A DNA stretch of 64,000 nucleotides from Bacteroidota bacterium (lineage in GTDB: Bacteria; Bacteroidota; Ignavibacteria; Kapaibacteriales; UBA2268): assembly GCA_004322215.1 (NCBI GenBank), contig SCSM01000021.1, positions 1-64,000 on the forward strand, in the 5' to 3' direction. The notes beneath the pieces are model-generated. The model saw only the letters and a list, made by a program, of their open reading frames with translations, did not search any database and was not told where the DNA came from. Within the stretch, counting starts at the first letter, position 1, and every line of letters starts with the position of its first letter. The translations under genes and the position numbers were made by a program. Of this stretch, positions 36,796-46,056 are shown in pieces.

Positions 36796-36822
36796 AAAAA
36801 AGGGGCGGTTTTTAATCGCCCC
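36796..36822 (-). terminator. Rho-independent terminator after the tetraheme gene
   Basis: On the minus strand GGGGCG (36822 down) pairs with CGCCCC (to 36802), with a 9-base loop and then TTTTTT. It lies 33 bases past the stop of the tetraheme cytochrome gene and separates the two cytochrome groups, making the NHL gene downstream the start of a new transcript. Confidence 0.75.
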
Positions 36823-36854
36823 AATTAAAAATGCGATCTTTTTCAGTCAAATGC

Positions 36855-37484
36855 TTACTTGTTATGACATGTAAGGCATAATGCACTTGCAGCATTCGAT
36901 TTCCTAAGCATCTTCGCAATTCCGGGTGTATTGTGAACATCGTGGCAAGAGGAACACTGCATCTTATCACTCTCCAGCCATCTGTTTTGAATTGTTCCGC
37001 TACCTGCTGCTCCCACTTCTTTCACTGCCGGGTCATAAAGCTCACCATCAGAAGTTGATAATGCCGTATTATACGTAAATGATACCGGGTGGTCATTACT
37101 CAAATCGGTGCCAAGGAATTCCGGGTCAGCGGATGTAAGAAAATGTGTACCTGTTGTGGTGCTGCCAAAATTTTCGAGCGCCACTGTACCGTCATGGCAG
37201 CTTAGACATAATTTTGATGAACCATCTGGTTGTCCTATTGTTGCCTGTATTGTCCCGTTTGTATATACGGTAAATGATGCTGTTGTTACAGCATGATTCC
37301 ATAAAGGTTTGTTCGTAGCACTTGCATTATGTGGTGTATGACATGGTAAACAAATTTCACCGCTTGTATTCCAAGACTGACCTGAAAAATCATGTGCAGA
37401 ACCGGTAATAACAGCTAATCCGCTGTTGCTGCTGGTAAAAAATACTACTAATGACAAAACCAAAAATAACTTAAATAATTTCAT
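36855..37484 (-). CDS. Tetraheme cytochrome c, secreted
   Basis: A 209-residue protein with a signal peptide (about 1-24) and four CxxCH motifs: CLPCH, CLSCH, CSSCH and CLTCH. Its layout, including ATIGQPDGSSKLCLSCHDGT, NDHPVSFTYNTALSTSDGEL and ALCLTCHN, is repeated closely in the first 210 residues of the dodecaheme protein upstream, so the two share a tetraheme module. It precedes a terminator, and is separated from the dodecaheme gene by 289 bases. Likely periplasmic or extracellular. Heme count is from motifs only. Confidence 0.9.
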   Translation of the reverse strand: MKLFKLFLVLSLVVFFTSSNSGLAVITGSAHDFSGQSWNTSGEICLPCHTPHNASATNKPLWNHAVTTASFTVYTNGTIQATIGQPDGSSKLCLSCHDGTVALENFGSTTTGTHFLTSADPEFLGTDLSNDHPVSFTYNTALSTSDGELYDPAVKEVGAAGSGTIQNRWLESDKMQCSSCHDVHNTPGIAKMLRKSNAASALCLTCHNK

Positions 37485-37773
37485 ATAACCTCCTTTTTAA
37501 TTGAAAAACCAATTTGCGCCTTTTTTCGCCCTTTTAATTCTTAATCCTTTTCTAATTACTGTTAAATCTCTGAAATATATAAATCATAAGAAATTATATT
37601 TTCGTGTAAAATTTCTAGTATAAAATTATGAAAAAAAAAAATATTAACCAACAAAAATTTTACATTCATTATTTAGTTAAAACTAAATATTTCAATGACT
37701 TATTACCATACAGCATTTTAGTTAATGTCGTATAAAATTTCAATTTTAAATTAATAAAATTTAATAAAACTAC

Positions 37774-39450
37774 TTAATATGTATAGGGATTATGATTCTG
37801 ACCATGACATGTTAAATAACATCTTCCATGATATAATCCCTGGTCGTCAAACCTTAATATTCCACTACTCGATGGTGATACTACCGCTGTGTTAAAATTT
37901 ATCAGATTTGAATTATTTGTACTGTTACCCTGTGTACTGCTTATGCCGTGCGGGTCATGACATATATTACAGTTAGACCCTTCACCCACAATATGCTTAT
38001 TATGTTCACGAAATGAGTTGTCGCCTAATATCGATGTCCTGCTATGGCATGTATAGCATAATGCATAATTTGCAGCTGATTCGCTGGTATTATCCACTCT
38101 TACGTATTGTTTAACAAGAATCTGCGCATAAGTTGAGCCATGGGGACCCTTCGGAACACTTGTTCCATCTGAAGCATGACAATCAGAGCAGTAAACCTTG
38201 CTCGTTGTTGTCCAGGGTGATATCAAGCTTGGAACATTCGGATTCGGACCTGCCGATTCAACCGGGTGAAAAGAAGGATTTGCCGGGTCAAATTCCAGAC
38301 GTACATTATTTTGGGCTATTTGCCTTGTTGTTGGACTTCCGGGTCTCCACGAACTGCTTGAATGGCATTTATAACAAATTTGATATTCGTATTGTGATGG
38401 GTCAACATTATTTCCATCAGTATCGACCCCTTTAACTCCAAGCAGCGAACCTTTGACATTCGGTGCCGAAGCTGCGTTGGCATTGCTTGCGTGACCATTA
38501 TGGCAATCAACACATTCTACATGCTGAGTAACGGCTATATTGGCTTCTGTAGGGTCATGAACACCGGTATAACCGGCAACATTATGCTTGTATGTTTTAT
38601 TCAATTGAGTCTGAATATTAGTAGAAGCAACATTACCATTGTGGCAGCTTAAACAATTAGATTCTTCTGCGGCATAATTCATGTTTCTCACTGCTCCTGC
38701 ATTATGCGGATTATGACAGCTTTCGCAGGCATTTGTCGTTACGGTTGTCCATGGAGTGTGAAACCAGGGATTCGGTGATGTCCCGTTCCAGGTTTTTGTG
38801 GATGTTTTATGAGTTGAACTACTCCAATATGTCCTGTTATGACAGCTTACGCATAAGGCAGAATTTTGCGACGATGCAACCAAAAATTTTATCGAAGTAT
38901 TTTCGTGTGGATTATGGCATGAAGTACACTGCACCTTGGTATTGTATAAACTAACAGGTGGAGTGATCGATGCTGGCTGCTGCAACTGTCCGTCGGCTGT
39001 CGCAAGAGCAGAGTTATATACAAATGAAACCGGGTGGTCGTTTGTCATGTTTTTCGTAAGATTGGTATTCCCTGCCGGCATTGTTGTTACAGAACCGAAA
39101 CTAATTGCCGATGTTCTGCTTACGACACTGCCTAACGCTATCGTGCCGTCATGGCATGACAAACACATTAAAGATGCACCGTCAGGCTGACCGATTGTTG
39201 CATTCGTGGTCGAACTTGAATATAATGTAAATGTTTGTCCCGGGTCTGTCCTGTTCCACAATGGTGTTTTTGCCGCTGCGTGTGGTGTATGACAAAAAAT
39301 ACAAATTTCCGACTCACTCGCTGCTTTAACGGTACCCGGTCCGCTTACCGACAAATTATGTTTTGTATTGCTTATTTTCTCAGAGTGAAGCAAGCTCACA
39401 AAGAAAATCAGAATAATACCTACAATTATCATTGTTAATTTATTTTTCAT
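37774..39450 (-). CDS. Dodecaheme (12-heme) cytochrome c, secreted
   Basis: A 558-residue protein with an N-terminal signal or anchor (about 5-23) and eleven CxxCH motifs (CIFCH, CLSCH, CTSCH, CVSCH, CESCH, CLSCH, CVDCH, CYKCH, CSDCH, CYTCH, CNICH) plus a final CYLTCH with an extra residue (CX3CH). The first four hemes occupy a module shared with the tetraheme protein; the rest, from about residue 215, form a longer multiheme region rich in Ser/Thr/Asn with CHNPH and CHDPH pairs. No OmpA or lipobox is visible. It overlaps the NHL gene upstream by 11 bases, so the two are translated together. Confidence 0.9.
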   Translation of the reverse strand: MKNKLTMIIVGIILIFFVSLLHSEKISNTKHNLSVSGPGTVKAASESEICIFCHTPHAAAKTPLWNRTDPGQTFTLYSSSTTNATIGQPDGASLMCLSCHDGTIALGSVVSRTSAISFGSVTTMPAGNTNLTKNMTNDHPVSFVYNSALATADGQLQQPASITPPVSLYNTKVQCTSCHNPHENTSIKFLVASSQNSALCVSCHNRTYWSSSTHKTSTKTWNGTSPNPWFHTPWTTVTTNACESCHNPHNAGAVRNMNYAAEESNCLSCHNGNVASTNIQTQLNKTYKHNVAGYTGVHDPTEANIAVTQHVECVDCHNGHASNANAASAPNVKGSLLGVKGVDTDGNNVDPSQYEYQICYKCHSSSSWRPGSPTTRQIAQNNVRLEFDPANPSFHPVESAGPNPNVPSLISPWTTTSKVYCSDCHASDGTSVPKGPHGSTYAQILVKQYVRVDNTSESAANYALCYTCHSRTSILGDNSFREHNKHIVGEGSNCNICHDPHGISSTQGNSTNNSNLINFNTAVVSPSSSGILRFDDQGLYHGRCYLTCHGQNHNPYTY

Positions 39451-40489
39451 TTTGAACTCCCTTTATCAATTGAAAAATTTGAATCCTTGAATTATAAGAA
39501 TCAGCTATGTAAATTCTGTCATTCTTATCAATAAATATCCCCGATGGCAGCCAAAATTCTCCATCGGCTTTTCCCTGCGTTCCAAAATAATACAGGAAAT
39601 TACCTTTTCTGTCAAATACCTGTACCGAATTAAACAATGCATCAACAAGAAAAATATGTCCGTATGAATCCGTTGCAATGCCTTTTGGAGATGCAATATA
39701 TCCCGTTGAATTACCTGCTTCGCCGAAAACCGACAAAACCTCTCCCTGATTTGATAAAATCTGAATCCGAAAATTCATTGCATCAACAATATAGACATTT
39801 TCTTCCGAATCAATCCAGATATAAGTTGGGAAATTGAACTCACCGGATGATGTTCCTCTTTTGCCTATTGTCCTTTTTAAATTTCCATTACCGTCCAAAA
39901 TCATTATCCTGTGATTAGCGGTCTCAGAAATCCATATTTCATCTTTTGAATTTGAATAGGCAATCCCTGTAGGTTGGTTCAATATTAAAGTATCGTTCAG
40001 AATTCGGGGTGTATCATCTTTATTATTCATTACATAGATTTTATCATTTTTTGAATCTGTAAAAAATATTTTCCCGCTATTAGCAAAGCAAATCCCAACT
40101 AATGACGGATAAGAATTTTCGTTTGAGCCGACTTTATTGAATTTTCCGGTATTTTTTTCTATAAGCAACGGATTCTGAATCCCTTGGTCAGCAACGATAA
40201 AAGTTGCGGTATCAATTGCAATGACATTAACCGGCTTGACTAATCCTTTGAATTCTTCACCCGCAACAAATTCTACCACTTTTTTCAGGAATCCCTTTTT
40301 ATAGTTTAAATCCTTATCTGTGGATATTTTTTCAATCCATTTTATATCGAAAGATTCACTTACAGAATCAGTTTCATCCGACTTTGTTTCATTAATTAAT
40401 ATGGTGTTTCGGGATATAACAAAAGTGAAAGTTATAATCAGAAATAATATATATAATAATATAATTTTAATTAATTTCAAGATTAACAA
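39440..40489 (-). CDS. NHL repeat beta-propeller protein, membrane-anchored
   Basis: A 349-residue protein with an N-terminal hydrophobic helix (about 5-25) and no lipobox, then NHL repeats: KPVNVIAIDTATFIVAD, QPTGIAYSNSKDEIWISETANHRIMIL, FPTYIWIDSEENVYIVDAMNFRIQIL, SPKGIATDSYGHIFLVDALFNSVQVF and LPSGIFIDKNDRIYIADSYNSRIQIF. No ATG is available near the start; TTG at 40489 or 40480 must be used. It overlaps the dodecaheme gene by 11 bases and heads the first cytochrome group. It likely faces the periplasm and may organise or recruit partners. Confidence 0.82.
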   Translation of the reverse strand: MLILKLIKIILLYILFLIITFTFVISRNTILINETKSDETDSVSESFDIKWIEKISTDKDLNYKKGFLKKVVEFVAGEEFKGLVKPVNVIAIDTATFIVADQGIQNPLLIEKNTGKFNKVGSNENSYPSLVGICFANSGKIFFTDSKNDKIYVMNNKDDTPRILNDTLILNQPTGIAYSNSKDEIWISETANHRIMILDGNGNLKRTIGKRGTSSGEFNFPTYIWIDSEENVYIVDAMNFRIQILSNQGEVLSVFGEAGNSTGYIASPKGIATDSYGHIFLVDALFNSVQVFDRKGNFLYYFGTQGKADGEFWLPSGIFIDKNDRIYIADSYNSRIQIFQLIKGVQNEK

Positions 40490-40832
40490 AAAGTAATAAT
40501 TTATAACAATCTATTTGAATTTATTTAATAAAAAATCAATTTCGACATAAAAATAATAAAAAAAAATATATAACAAAAGAAAATGTCAGTTGTGTAATAT
40601 TCAGTATTTATTAATTATTAGTTCAAACTAAAACCAGCACAATTTAAATATACTTAAAGAATTAGTTGGGGTTTTATGATGTGAAATTACTACCATTAAA
40701 AATTTTTTAAATAATTTAAATTATCGTATTTTTGAACCCCCACATACGTGGGATTTTTATTTTGATATTTTCTTCTAAATAAATTTTATTTTAAAATAGA
40801 GTAAGTTGAGAAGTTAATATTTTTCGCCAAAC
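40490..40832. other. Intergenic region, AT-rich, with a small hairpin
   Basis: This 343-base stretch lies between the divergent NHL gene and tRNA-Ser. It is very AT-rich and holds no ORF I can support. A short hairpin, CCCAC-ATAC-GTGGG at 40739-40752, is followed by ATTTTTATTTT on the plus strand; without an upstream plus-strand gene it could end a small transcript or be chance. The NHL promoter is expected near 40490-40560, but no clear -33/-7 element was identified. Confidence 0.3.
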
Positions 40833-40921
40833 GGAGAGGTGGCCGAGTGGCTGAAGGCAACGGTTTGCTAAACCGTCATAGTGGTAAAACGCTATCGCGA
40901 GTTCGAATCTCGCCCTCTCCG
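40833..40921 (+). tRNA. tRNA-Ser (anticodon GCT)
   Basis: 89 bases with a 7-bp acceptor stem (GGAGAGG with CCTCTCC), discriminator G at 40921, D-arm sequence GTGGCCGAGTGGCTGAAGGC, anticodon arm ACGGTTTGCTAAACCGT with GCT at 40867-40869, a long type II variable arm and the T-arm GCGAGTTCGAATCTCGC. Long variable arm and anticodon identify serine (AGC/AGU codons). CCA is not encoded. Confidence 0.97.
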
Positions 40922-40929
40922 CAGATTTT

Positions 40930-41703
40930 CTATAACACCTTCTTATTCAATATCATTGCTGTTGCCTGGTCTGTCGGTGTAATCAATATATCCTGAATCG
41001 TTACATGCTTCGGACGTGTCACACAAAATAGTGCTACCTCGGCAATATCTCTTGAAGTAAGAGGGATGTATCCTTGATAAATACTCTTTGCTCTTTTTGT
41101 ATCTCCACGAAATCTAACTTCAGAAAATTCAGTTTCGACTAAACCTGGGTCAAGGTTTGTCACTCTTATGCCTGTTCCGTTCAGGTCAATCAACATCCCT
41201 TTAGAAATAGCTTTGACCGCATACTTTGTACTGCAATAGACATTACCGTTGGGATACACTTCCCTTCCGGCAAGTGAACCGATATTAACTACATGACCGG
41301 ATTTTCTTTCTACCATTCCGGGAAGTACAAACCTTGAAACATTCAGCAATCCTTTAACATTCGTATCGAGCATTTCATCCCAGTCATCAAAGCTGCCTTC
41401 CTGAATCTTATTCATTCCCCTTGCAAGTCCTGCATTATTGATTAGGATATCAATATTTTTAAATTTTTCAGGTAATTCTTTTATACTTTTCTCGACATTC
41501 TTCCGATTTCTAACATCACACTCAATATTCAGGATTTCAACTTTATATTTTTGTTTGATTCTTTTCGATATTTCATCGAGCTTATTTTTCCTTCTCGCAA
41601 GTAGTATCAGATTTGCTCCTTCTTCTGCAAAAACTTCAGCACATGCTTCTCCAATCCCTGCCGACGCTCCAGTTATTAATGCTAATTTACCTTTTTGATT
41701 CAT
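40930..41703 (-). CDS. Short-chain dehydrogenase/reductase
   Basis: Classical SDR of 257 residues: NAD(P)-binding TGASAGIGEA near residue 12, NNAG near 90, catalytic Ser in NIGSLAG and the YxxxK pair in YCSTKYAVK near 155-159. Arg38-Arg39 (LARRKNK) after the second strand suggests NADP preference. Closest to the YdfG/3-hydroxy acid dehydrogenase type; the true substrate is unknown. It ends 8 bases from tRNA-Ser and starts one base from the murI stop. Confidence 0.9.
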   Translation of the reverse strand: MNQKGKLALITGASAGIGEACAEVFAEEGANLILLARRKNKLDEISKRIKQKYKVEILNIECDVRNRKNVEKSIKELPEKFKNIDILINNAGLARGMNKIQEGSFDDWDEMLDTNVKGLLNVSRFVLPGMVERKSGHVVNIGSLAGREVYPNGNVYCSTKYAVKAISKGMLIDLNGTGIRVTNLDPGLVETEFSEVRFRGDTKRAKSIYQGYIPLTSRDIAEVALFCVTRPKHVTIQDILITPTDQATAMILNKKVL

Positions 41704-41704
41704 A

Positions 41705-42532
41705 TTATTTTATCAAACTCCCTAAACTAACTATTTGTGGACTTTCAACTGTAAAACCGAGAAAACGCTGTGCTATATCATAAAAAGTCGAAGGTATATC
41801 TGTTACATAAAATTCAATCTCCGGCTTTTGGATATAAACTTCCTTCTCCTCGACCAATCTTTCCTGTCCTGCCAACATTCGGACTGCCATCACAGCGGCA
41901 TGTTCACCTGAGTCAATCAGAGATATGCCCGGCATCATTTCAGTCAAAAGCTGTTTCAATAAGGGATAATGAGTACACCCCAAAACAAGTGTATCAATAT
42001 TTTCAGATTTCAGAGTTGTAATATATTCTTCTATTATCAGCTTCGTAGCAGGATGTTCCTGCCAGCCCTCCTCAATTATTGGGACAAACAATGGACACGC
42101 TTGTGATATAACTTCAATCTTATCTCCGTTACTCAATTTATGAATCTCGTCTGTATAAGCATTGCTGTTAATTGTCGCCCTTGTACCTATTACACCGATT
42201 TTCTTATTCACTGTTGCCCTTAGTGCTGCTACAGCCGCAGGATAAATCATACCGATTACCGGTACAGTCGAAATTTCCCGAACGACATCCAAAGCAACGG
42301 ATGAAACTGTATTACAAGCTACTACAATCAGCTTTACATCATGCTCAAGCAAAAACCTTGTGCTTTCCCTGGCATATCTTTTAACTGTCTCCGGCGACCT
42401 GTTGCCATAAGGTACACGTGCTGTATCACCAAGATATACATATCTTTCAAACGGCAGAAAGCGGATGAACTGCTTCAATACACTTAAACCGCCTATGCCG
42501 GAATCAAATACACCTATTGGATTATTCTTCAT
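41705..42532 (-). CDS. murI: Glutamate racemase
   Basis: Interconverts L- and D-glutamate for peptidoglycan. The 275-residue protein has GVFDSGIGGLSVLKQ, the first catalytic cysteine in VVACNTVSS and the second in VLGCTHYPLLK, with IDSGEHAA after it. Length is normal. The final 30 residues (YDIAQRFLGFTVESPQIVSL) are the usual helical end. It probably shares a transcript with the SDR gene, whose start is one base away. Confidence 0.94.
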   Translation of the reverse strand: MKNNPIGVFDSGIGGLSVLKQFIRFLPFERYVYLGDTARVPYGNRSPETVKRYARESTRFLLEHDVKLIVVACNTVSSVALDVVREISTVPVIGMIYPAAVAALRATVNKKIGVIGTRATINSNAYTDEIHKLSNGDKIEVISQACPLFVPIIEEGWQEHPATKLIIEEYITTLKSENIDTLVLGCTHYPLLKQLLTEMMPGISLIDSGEHAAVMAVRMLAGQERLVEEKEVYIQKPEIEFYVTDIPSTFYDIAQRFLGFTVESPQIVSLGSLIK

Positions 42533-42726
42533 ATCTATTTTAATTTATCGTAAATAAACAGAAATTCAAAAATATCTTATTGGAGCGGAAAAAAAAATTA
42601 AAAAAGGGTCATTATAATGTTATAATAACATAAACTTGATTGAATTGGATTCCTATTTACATAGGATTTATTAGTTTTGTATCTGAAATGTTAACTGAAA
42701 AACAATTTCCTTTATGGGTTAAAAAA

Positions 42727-43935
42727 ATGAATGGAATAAAAAAAATCGGTGTTATTACAAGTGGTGGCGATTGCGGCGGACTGAATGCAGTAATCAACGG
42801 TGCTGCACGTATGGCTCACCATCTCGGAATTGAAATTTGTATCATTCCAAACGGATATGCGGGACTTTATAATCTCGCAAATCTTGTTCCTGTTGTCATT
42901 GACAAAGCAAGGGCAGACAAGATTAGCTCTGAGGTTGCCGGCTCCGAAGCAGGACACTCGAGAGTAAAAATTTCAAAAATCAAAGATGAAGAAAAGTATG
43001 AAAAAATCAAAGCCGGCTTGAAGATGCACGGAATTGACGGATTAATCATTGCAGGTGGCGATGACACAGGTTCTGTCGTGGTTGATTTAGTTGCTCAGGG
43101 CATAAGTTGTGTCCACGTCCCTAAAACAATGGACCTCGACCTTCAACCTTATTCAGTAGGAGGTGACTCAACAATAAACCGCATTTCAAGATTCACTGCT
43201 GAATTAAGAACAACCGGGCTAACACACAACAGGGCATTAGTCATAGAGGTATTCGGCAGGTATGCCGGACACACAGCTTTCAGAGGCGGAATAGGCGCTG
43301 ATGCAGATGCAATCCTCATTCCAGAAATTAATGTGGATTACGAATTTCTATACCAGCATTTTAAGGAAACATATATCAACAGACTTATATCCAGTGATGT
43401 CAAGGGCTCTACTTATATCATTGTTGCCGCAGAAGGTGTAAAAGATAAGGAAGGCAGATATTTCACAGACCTTTCGGTACAGGACTCATTCGGGCATCAG
43501 AAACTAACCGGTGTCGGACAATACATAAGAAGCCAACTTGAATTTTTTATGAAGCAGGACCCTGATTGGGAAAAAGTTTTAAAACAGGAAGGTATTTACG
43601 TCCAGGGAATATATGAATTTCCTGAAATAAGAGAAATAGCACTCGGTCACCTCGTCAGGTCAGGGGGAACAACCAGCTATGACGTTGCTTTCGGCAAGCA
43701 GGGAGGTGGTGCCGCTGTTCTTCTTCTTGTGAATAATCACTCAGGTGTTACTGTAGTTGATGTTGAACACGATAAAATCATTTATATTCCTACTTATGAG
43801 GCAATCAGGCAGAGATTTATTGACACTAATGAGATTGAATTTTATGAAGCACTCGGTGTATGTTTCGGCAGAAAAGGCGGTGAGTATAAACCAAAATTCA
43901 TTAAACATCAGGGACCAATCCATAGGTATTTATAA
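42727..43935 (+). CDS. pfkA: 6-phosphofructokinase, probably pyrophosphate-dependent
   Basis: Phosphorylates fructose-6-phosphate. The 402-residue protein has GVITSGGDCGGLNAVINGA, the phosphoryl-donor loop AGGDDTGS (Asp112-Asp113-Thr114) and PKTMDLDLQ (Lys133). ATP enzymes typically have GGDGS and PGTIDND; the Asp in the second GGDD position and the Lys before T are the classic marks of PPi-dependent forms. The normally conserved TIDND is TMDLD here. The frame is open from 42640, but the N-terminal 29 residues are not conserved and the ATG at 42727 is preferred. The gene stands alone. Confidence 0.88.
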   Translation: MNGIKKIGVITSGGDCGGLNAVINGAARMAHHLGIEICIIPNGYAGLYNLANLVPVVIDKARADKISSEVAGSEAGHSRVKISKIKDEEKYEKIKAGLKMHGIDGLIIAGGDDTGSVVVDLVAQGISCVHVPKTMDLDLQPYSVGGDSTINRISRFTAELRTTGLTHNRALVIEVFGRYAGHTAFRGGIGADADAILIPEINVDYEFLYQHFKETYINRLISSDVKGSTYIIVAAEGVKDKEGRYFTDLSVQDSFGHQKLTGVGQYIRSQLEFFMKQDPDWEKVLKQEGIYVQGIYEFPEIREIALGHLVRSGGTTSYDVAFGKQGGGAAVLLLVNNHSGVTVVDVEHDKIIYIPTYEAIRQRFIDTNEIEFYEALGVCFGRKGGEYKPKFIKHQGPIHRYL

Positions 43936-44181
43936 AAAATTTCTAATATATAATTTTAAATTTTCTTTGAATTTATAATGTACAAATTTTCAATAAACCT
44001 AAACCTTTTTTTAAAAAAAATTGAATGGAAAATTTCTCGGAATTTAAAATTGTTTTTTTAATTAATGAAAACTGGTGAATGTTTTTAAATTTAAATATTG
44101 AAAATTTATTGAAAATTAGAAATTGAAAATTGAAAATTATTTTCTTTTAAATAATGAATCAAATATAGTTAAAGAAGAAAA

Positions 44182-45111
44182 ATGGACTTTAAAGATTATT
44201 ATAGAATACTCGGTGTCGGCAAGAATGCAACAATTGATGAAATCAAGAAAGCATTCCGTTCCCTTGCCGTAAAGTATCATCCCGACCGGAATAAAGGTAA
44301 AGATGCAGAAAATAAATTCAAGGAAATCAGCGAAGCTTATGAAGTGCTGAGTGACTCCGAGAAAAGAAAAAAATATGATAATCTTGGTTCATCATGGAAC
44401 TCATTCAGGCGAACCGGAGGCAACACACAAGATTTTGACTGGTCTGAATGGTTCAATACAAGTCCCGGCGGAGGAAGAAAAACTAAAGGTTTCGGTGGCT
44501 TCGGAGATATGTTCGATTCCGGTAATGTATCTGATTTCTTCAAAAACATATTTGGTGAAGGATTTGCTCAAAGAACCGGTTTCCGTCAGACCCCGAAAAA
44601 GGGGACAGATACTGTTGTTGATATTAATATAACGCTCGCTGAAGCATATAGTGGAACACAAAGAATTATTGAAATTGACGAGCAAAAAATTGACCTGAAA
44701 ATAAAACCCGGTGTTGCTGATGGACAAACACTTAAAATCACAGGTAAAGGTGAAACCGGAAAGCATGGTGGTTCAATAGGCGATTTAATAATAAAAATAC
44801 ACATCAAACCTCATAATAAAGTCGAAAGAAATGGCGATGACCTTCACATTGCAGTACCCATTGATTTGTACAAAGCTATTCTCGGCGGTGCCTCTAAGCT
44901 GAAAACATTCGGAGGCACAATAAATTTAAAAATACCTGCAGGCACCCAAAATGGTGCTTTATTGAAACTCAAGAATCAGGGAATGCCTAAATATAATAAT
45001 CCATCTGATAGAGGTGATTTATATGCAAAAATTTTGGTTAATATACCCACTAATTTATCTCCTGAAGAAAAAGAAATCTTTGAAAAATTAAAAGCATTGA
45101 GGAAGAATTAA
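44182..45111 (+). CDS. cbpA: DnaJ-family co-chaperone (CbpA-like)
   Basis: A 309-residue protein with an N-terminal J domain (about 1-68; YHPDRNKG carries the HPD tripeptide), a Gly/Phe/Ser-rich linker (about 75-140) and the two beta-barrel C-terminal substrate-binding domains ([59 protein letters not shown]). The zinc-finger domain of true DnaJ is absent, which places it with CbpA-type proteins. It would stimulate DnaK. No dnaK or grpE is adjacent. Confidence 0.9.
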   Translation: MDFKDYYRILGVGKNATIDEIKKAFRSLAVKYHPDRNKGKDAENKFKEISEAYEVLSDSEKRKKYDNLGSSWNSFRRTGGNTQDFDWSEWFNTSPGGGRKTKGFGGFGDMFDSGNVSDFFKNIFGEGFAQRTGFRQTPKKGTDTVVDINITLAEAYSGTQRIIEIDEQKIDLKIKPGVADGQTLKITGKGETGKHGGSIGDLIIKIHIKPHNKVERNGDDLHIAVPIDLYKAILGGASKLKTFGGTINLKIPAGTQNGALLKLKNQGMPKYNNPSDRGDLYAKILVNIPTNLSPEEKEIFEKLKALRKN

Positions 45112-45156
45112 TCTTAATAATTTTATCAGTAACCTTCTTATTGGTATAGATTTTTT

Positions 45157-46023
45157 CTAATCTACTTTATATGTACACACAATATGCTCCTTCTTATTTA
45201 TTATTAAATTAGCTATACTATCAACAACCTTCCACAATCCTAATGGTAAAAACTGAAGCAGGACATAAGTTCTCGCCAAATGCATCGCTTTATTTCCAAA
45301 AGTATAATATCTAAAATTTAAGTTTGTCCCTTCAATTAAATCTTTCAATTTATTCTCATCAAATGAGTGCAGATGTGCATTGTGAGGTGTCGGTTTGTTG
45401 CAATGTGTACATATTGAATACTGAATCTTTTCCTTATATGGAGTGCTTATGATTAATGTTCCGCCTGGTTTTAATAATGGTAATAATTTGTGTAAGAAAA
45501 GTATTGGCTCGACAATATGTTCGATGACTTCTGACGATATTATACAATCAAATATTCCATTCTTGAATGGTGGATTCAATGCGTCCCCAACCACTCCATA
45601 ATGTTTATCGAATGGGAATAAATCCAATGATTTTGCAATATTATTAGCCGAAATATCAAATGAAATCAATTCTATGTTTTTCTTGCATAATGCATTTGCA
45701 AGCCAACTGCCTCCGGAACCGACATCGAGAATTGTACTTGATGTTTTTGGAATTTTTGACAAAATATATTCCCTCAATCTTCTCTCGTCATGTCCTGTTG
45801 CCTTGCAGCTTCTTCCTTCAAAATAATCATAATACTCACCGTCGAATTTGTAATGGTCGAGGTAGTTCATCCCTTTCTCATTTTCTGTGAAATGGCTTGG
45901 ATATAATAAAGGAATCCCATTTTCTGATTCATAATTTCTATTGCAGGAAGCACAGATAAATGTACCATGTTCATCCTTTAAATCCGAGCCACAATCCGGA
46001 CATAATAATATATTCAAATCCAT
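45157..46023 (-). CDS. Methyltransferase with Trm112-like zinc ribbon
   Basis: A 288-residue protein. Residues 8-38 hold four cysteines (CPDCGSDLKDEHGTFICASCNRNYESENGIPLL). A class I methyltransferase fold follows, with ILDVGSGGSWLANALCKKN as the SAM loop near residue 98 and FDCIISSEVIEHIVEP as motif IV. The overall plan resembles the methyltransferase at 20753 but the sequences differ outside the ribbon. It ends 46 bases from the convergent cbpA gene. It lies downstream of two glycosyltransferases in the same direction, which suggests a lipid or glycan substrate. Confidence 0.82.
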   Translation of the reverse strand: MDLNILLCPDCGSDLKDEHGTFICASCNRNYESENGIPLLYPSHFTENEKGMNYLDHYKFDGEYYDYFEGRSCKATGHDERRLREYILSKIPKTSSTILDVGSGGSWLANALCKKNIELISFDISANNIAKSLDLFPFDKHYGVVGDALNPPFKNGIFDCIISSEVIEHIVEPILFLHKLLPLLKPGGTLIISTPYKEKIQYSICTHCNKPTPHNAHLHSFDENKLKDLIEGTNLNFRYYTFGNKAMHLARTYVLLQFLPLGLWKVVDSIANLIINKKEHIVCTYKVD

Positions 46024-46056
46024 AATTCCAAATTAATTATTTATTATTTAAAATTT

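Noticed and set aside
36771-36824. Extended start for the NHL lipoprotein
   Set aside because: The extra 18 codons run through the terminator hairpin and lack a signal-peptide pattern; the ATG at 36770 gives a perfect lipoprotein signal.
37774-39450. CRISPR-like repeat array in the cytochrome genes
   Set aside because: Recurring ATGACA and TGGCA strings are reverse complements of CxxCH codons. No regular spacers or identical repeats of 25-40 bases exist. No cas genes were seen anywhere.
40739-40763. A small RNA gene ending at the 40739 hairpin
   Set aside because: Only a 5-bp stem with an imperfect U-run; no promoter or conserved feature upstream could be defined.
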